From positions 96,050-160,049 of the forward strand of contig CACYYM010000002.1 in NCBI GenBank assembly GCA_902778625.1: a stretch of DNA of 64,000 nt, written 5' to 3'. The position numbers were made by a program, and so were the translations under genes. A model generated the notes under the pieces. It searched no databases. It was not told the DNA's origin and was given only the letters and a program-made list of their open reading frames with translations. The stretch is from an uncultured Bacteroidales bacterium (GTDB taxonomy: Bacteria > Bacteroidota > Bacteroidia > Bacteroidales > Bacteroidaceae). Below, piece by piece: positions 61,601-64,000 of the stretch (positions are counted from its first letter, which is position 1; each line of letters begins with the position of its first letter).

Positions 61601-62111
61601 TCTGGTAGAGCTGCTTCAGGAGCCACCAAAGTGTCTCGATGTACTTGTTGTCGTAGGTGATGTAGGGGTGTTCCATATCGACCCAGTAGCCCATTTTGTG
61701 GCTGAGGTCGGCCCACTCGCTGGTGTACATCATCACATTCTCGCGGCACTTCTGGTTGTATTCCTCGATGCTGATGCTCTTTCCGATATCTTCCTTCGTG
61801 ATGCCAAGCTCTTTTTCTACACCAAGCTCAACGGGAAGTCCGTGTGTGTCCCAGCCTGCTTTACGCTTCACTTGGTAGCCCTTCATCGTCTTGAAGCGGC
61901 AGAAAGTGTCCTTGATGCTGCGAGCCAGGACGTGATGGATGCCCGGATGTCCGTTAGCTGATGGAGGTCCTTCGTAGAAGACAAACGAGGGACAGCCCTC
62001 TCTTTCGGATATACTTGAATGGAAGACATCTTCGTTGTCCCATTGCTGGAGCACTTCTTTGTTTACGTCACTCAGGTTGAGCTTGTTGCGTTCGGTGAAT
62101 TTCTTGCTCAT
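58695..62111 (-). CDS. ileS: Isoleucyl-tRNA synthetase
   Basis: It charges tRNA-Ile. The 1138-residue class I synthetase has GHPGIHHVLARS (HIGH motif, about residues 53-64), a CP1 editing domain, KMSKRLGN (KMSKS motif) in the middle, and a long C-terminal domain of the eukaryote-like type. It lacks the C-terminal Cys zinc finger of the short bacterial type, which fits the long IleS group common in Bacteroidetes and associated with mupirocin tolerance. It heads the ileS-dksA-like-lspA-DUF4296 operon. Confidence 0.97.
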   Translation of the reverse strand: MSKKFTERNKLNLSDVNKEVLQQWDNEDVFHSSISEREGCPSFVFYEGPPSANGHPGIHHVLARSIKDTFCRFKTMKGYQVKRKAGWDTHGLPVELGVEKELGITKEDIGKSISIEEYNQKCRENVMMYTSEWADLSHKMGYWVDMEHPYITYDNKYIETLWWLLKQLYQKDLLYKGYTIQPYSPAAGTGLSSHELNQPGCYRDVKDTTVTAQFKVTQNNPNIPNTQNTPIYVLAWTTTPWTLPSNTALCVGPKIDYVAVKGSNPYTNEEAIYILAEARLSAYFQTEEGKELEILWRGKGTDLVGMKYEQLFPWVKPCALEDGKVVDKSAEAFRVIPGDYVTTEDGTGIVHIAPTFGADDAKVAKDAGIPSLFIIDKAGDTRPMVDFTGKYFLKEDMDESFRKLCVNEEAYAIHEGDFVKNAYDPKFNEGGKYDEKAAAKEMEMDLNVKMCIEMKDEGTAFKIEKHVHNYPHCWRTDKPVLYYPLDSWFIRSSAAKERMMELNNTILWKPESTGTGRFGKWLENLNDWNLSRSRYWGTPLPIWRNKDTREEICIGSVEELYNEIEKAVAAGVMPSNPLKEKGFVPGDMSQENYNRIDLHRPYVDQIWLVGESGAVLKRELDLIDVWFDSGAMPYAQIHYPFENKELLDKGIVFPADFIAEGVDQTRGWFYTLHAIATMVFDSVSYKAVISNGLVLDKNGMKMSKRLGNAVDPFGAIEKYGSDAVRWYMITNSAPWDNLKFDEEGVQEVSRTFFGKLFQTYSFLTMYANVDGWSYEESDVPMNERPEMDRWILSCLNSLIREVEQCYEDYEPTRAGRLIQTFVVDNVSNWFVRLSKKRFWGSAMSLDKLSAYQTLYTCLETVARLMAPIAPYYADRLWRDLNDATGKGETKSVHLAKFPIADDAKIDIEQEQRMALAQQVTSMILSLRKKEQIVVKQPLQRIAIPATSAEQQQRIQAMQQLILDEVNVKELEFVEAEGMLVKQVKCNFRTMGKKFGKLMKSVNAAVLAMSQEQIAELEANEHLSLTLETGEQVTVDLEDIEIFSQDIPGWSVANEGTLTVALDLTITEDLRLEGVARELIRSIQTLRKDSGFDITDRIKVTIPENDDNRTCLSKFSNYIASQVLADSITLGAELSVTKI

Positions 62112-62170
62112 ATAGTGCTTTTACGTTATCTATAATACATTATTTATAATGCAACATTTCTTTTGGGGTG

Positions 62171-62178
62171 CAAAGATA
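62171..62178 (-). promoter_or_regulatory. -7 box of ileS operon
   Basis: TATCTTTG on the minus strand fits TAnnTTTG, 59 nt before the ATG. No -33 TTTG at the right distance was found. Confidence 0.5.
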
Positions 62179-62234
62179 CGAATAAAATAAGAATTTAGAA
62201 AGAAGAATGAGAAATTATTTTGCAGAGCGGTTCG

Positions 62235-62275
62235 TAAAAAAACAAAAAAGCCGTCTGGGGGCAGGAACAGACGGG
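62235..62275 (-). terminator. Orphan intrinsic terminator upstream of ileS
   Basis: On the minus strand the stem CCGTCTG / CAGACGG (62268-62274 with 62251-62257) is followed by GCTTTTTTGTTTTTTT, a strong terminator. No gene on the minus strand ends here, so it either insulates ileS or ends a small RNA. Confidence 0.75.
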
Positions 62276-62578
62276 ATTTTGGTGAAGAATTCATGTGGAA
62301 GTATTTTATGTTTTTGCAAGTAACTGAAACACAGATAGAAATACGATGCCGCCAAAATTGAACGGTACAAAAAAGTGCAATTTGCAATTTGCCGTTTTTG
62401 CTGCCAACATAAGCAGTTTTTCTATCATTAGAGCAATATAAGATTTAACAATTCGTTAAGATTATTTAACAGACAAATTTTAGCCATTTTGAGCTTTTGA
62501 CAACTTTGGTGAGCAAAGACAAAGAATTTTTGCCAGTCAAAAGAGAGAAGATAAAGCATCAAAATTGGGTGCATTTGT

Positions 62579-62627
62579 ACCGACCTTGTACCTCGGTTGC
62601 GCTAAGTAACTGTGTGACAAGGTCGGT
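62579..62627. repeat. 11-bp perfect inverted repeat in the AT-rich gap
   Basis: ACCGACCTTGT (62579-62589) and ACAAGGTCGGT (62617-62627) flank a 27-bp loop. The remainder of 62112-62877 is AT-rich; apart from the ileS promoter, the orphan terminator and this repeat, nothing is recognised. Confidence 0.6.
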
Positions 62628-62839
62628 TAATAATTCAAAGTCAACTATGGACAGAATTTCTGACTGTCAATCGTACCCATGTTTATGTGTCGCCAGACAG
62701 GTAATCTTTGGTACAAAGTTGATTCAAAAAGGTAGGGAAAAGAAAGATTGAGGTGGTACTTTGAGGCAAAAATGAGGTAAAAACTAGTGTCTTCACCTTA
62801 TTTAATATAGCAAGTTGCCTATAATTGGTGGGAAATGAT

Positions 62840-62847
62840 TAACTTTG
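62840..62847 (+). promoter_or_regulatory. -7 box of the KilA-N gene
   Basis: TAACTTTG fits TAnnTTTG and ends 30 nt before ATG 62878. Confidence 0.5.
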
Positions 62848-62877
62848 CAGCCCAAAGTTTGTAATACGGCAGACAAT

Positions 62878-63678
62878 ATGGCAAAGATAATAGTACAGAA
62901 TACGCAGATAACGGTCATTAAGCAGAACGAAGATGACTACATCAGCCTGACAGACATGTTGAAGGCTAAGGATGGTGAGTTCTTCTTCTCTAACTGGCTG
63001 CGCAACCGCAATACCATAGAGTTTCTTGGAATATGGGAGCGGTTGATGAATCCGAATTTTAATTGTGCCGAATTCGACATAATTAAATCTCAGGCAGGGT
63101 TGAACCGTTTCCGTCTTAGTGCCAAAGAGTGGGCAGAGAAGACTAATGCCATCGGTATTATCTCAAAGGCAGGGCGTTATGGTGGCACTTATGCCCACAA
63201 GGACATTGCCTTTGAGTTTGCCATGTGGATAAGCCCAGAGTTCAAGGTCTATCTGATACGAGAGTTCCAACGTCTGAAAGATGAAGAGCAGAAACAGCTA
63301 GGTTGGACGGCTAAACGTGAACTCTCAAAAATTAACTATCGCATTCACACGGACGCTATCAAGCAGAACCTAATCCCTGAAGAGGTGACGGCAGCACAGG
63401 CCAGCATCATCTATGCAGAGGAAGCGGACGTGCTCAATGTGGCGATGTTCGGACAGACGGCCAAGCAATGGCGTGAAGCCCATCCTGAGTTGAAAGGGAA
63501 TATTCGTGACTATGCTTCCATCAACGAACTTATTTGTCTAGCTAATATGGAGAACATCAATGCAGTTCTCATTGATGAGGGAGTGCCACAGGGCGACCGA
63601 CTTGTTCGGCTCAATCAGATTGCCATCAATCAGATGCGTGTGTTAGAGAACGATGATAATAGAAACTTGTTAAAATAA
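62878..63678 (+). CDS. KilA-N domain protein
   Basis: A 266-residue DNA-binding protein of phage type. The N-terminal half is a KilA-N domain (ISLTDMLKAKDGEFFFSNW, KAGRYGGTYAHKDIAFEFAMWISPEF across residues about 20-120). The C-terminal half is helical with an acidic end. Such genes occur in prophages and as stand-alone genomic passengers in Bacteroidales. ATG 62878 is chosen downstream of a -7 box. It sits in an AT-rich stretch beside a decayed gene, which suggests lateral origin. Confidence 0.88.
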   Translation: MAKIIVQNTQITVIKQNEDDYISLTDMLKAKDGEFFFSNWLRNRNTIEFLGIWERLMNPNFNCAEFDIIKSQAGLNRFRLSAKEWAEKTNAIGIISKAGRYGGTYAHKDIAFEFAMWISPEFKVYLIREFQRLKDEEQKQLGWTAKRELSKINYRIHTDAIKQNLIPEEVTAAQASIIYAEEADVLNVAMFGQTAKQWREAHPELKGNIRDYASINELICLANMENINAVLIDEGVPQGDRLVRLNQIAINQMRVLENDDNRNLLK

Positions 63679-63902
63679 TATGAGTGGATAGAACATAACA
63701 TAGAAACGACATAAGGAAGCGTTGACTTTTTGATTCTTGTATTCTGAATTTCGCCAAAAATACACAGCCAAGATGATAGAAGTTGATGCTCGCGTTTAGG
63801 CGCGGGCTGAGACTTGTATCTGGCTGGAAGGCGTTTGGCGATGCCGAGAATACGGATGCGGAATCAGGCTCGCGCCGATTTTATGTCCTGCAATTAGGAT
63901 AG

Positions 63903-64000
63903 TTCAACGTCAATGCCCGCGTGCAGAAAACCTTCCTCGACGGCAACCTCACCGCAGCCATCTTTGCCAACGACATCTTCCGCAATCTCCGTGAACGCTG
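63903..64000 (+). pseudogene. Fragment of an outer-membrane beta-barrel/TonB-dependent receptor C-terminus
   Basis: After an in-frame TAG the sequence reads FNVNARVQKTFLDGNLTAAI followed by FANDIFRNLRER, which resembles the closing strands of outer-membrane beta-barrel receptor proteins of Prevotella. No upstream open frame joins it, so the 5' part is missing. It runs off the window edge. The 63679-63902 stretch before it shows only stop-rich sequence. Confidence 0.55.

Noticed and set aside
62497..62751. An 84-residue open frame upstream of the KilA-N gene
   Set aside because: It spans the inverted repeat, has no recognisable family, atypical composition and no clear ribosome-binding site or promoter.
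1..64000. tRNA, rRNA and insertion sequences
   Set aside because: No cloverleaf, ribosomal or transposase sequence was recognised by eye; a tRNAscan or IS search could still find a weak one.

Overview
The window comes from a member of the Bacteroidales, most likely Prevotellaceae. Evidence: repeated TAnnTTTG -7 boxes of the Bacteroidetes sigma factor, pyrophosphate-dependent phosphofructokinase, DUF4494 and DUF4296 proteins, a CHU_C-type C-terminal domain, a PorT-like barrel, BspA-type leucine-rich repeats, a DPP III-like M49 peptidase, and a secreted protein ending in the Prevotella-like 'YFNLQGQQL' tail. The species cannot be named from the sequence. No rRNA, tRNA, CRISPR array or intact mobile element was seen.

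Layout. 1-8.8 kb: an edge-truncated sugar isomerase/epimerase (+), then a minus-strand run of fur-purA-TPR lipoprotein-like protein, GDPD-AraC-DPP III-AlkD, and a sigma factor. 9-13.8 kb: mazG, an exported FMN-binding protein beside a Tat-exported Fe-S aldo/keto reductase, and an acyl-CoA ligase. 13.8-20.9 kb: a seven-gene minus operon (small protein, plsC, amidase/golvesin-like exoenzyme, small protein, YgiQ radical SAM, DUF4494, YggS). 21-26.3 kb: pfp-GH25 (+) facing Na/Pi cotransporter and a K+ channel (-). 26.5-34.3 kb: uvrA with a CHU_C protein (-), LysM/binding protein-PorT (+), then dnaG. 34.3-37.2 kb: bL25-pth-pepT-S4 protein-dnaG operon. 37.9-43.8 kb: ABC-F-BASS transporter-M13 peptidase (-) and a BspA-like lipoprotein (+). 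43.9-49.2 kb: folP-cdaA-pta-ackA (-) and murF (+). 49.3-56.2 kb: a metal/cobalamin-type ABC importer operon interleaved with two exo-glycosidase-like genes. 56.5-62.1 kb: ileS-dksA-like-lspA-DUF4296-53 aa ORF. 62.1-64 kb: an AT-rich accessory stretch with an orphan terminator, a KilA-N protein and a decayed outer-membrane receptor fragment.

The genes are mostly housekeeping. The unusual layer is between them. Ten tandem arrays, all with an exact 22-bp period and an invariant CGTG at the same position, lie in intergenic gaps, nine of them at the 3' end of at least one gene. Their unit sequence differs from array to array but is nearly uniform within each array. One is a GC-rich variant of the same unit, one supplies the stop codon of uvrA, and one contains an inverted pair that makes a textbook terminator. 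A second layer is a set of 7- or 8-bp-period microarrays at gene junctions that contain the stop or start codons of neighbouring genes, and in two cases lie inside coding sequence. A third is a pair of 146-bp inverted-repeat elements with a shared TACAGT motif. These repeat families are the best candidates for something undescribed here.
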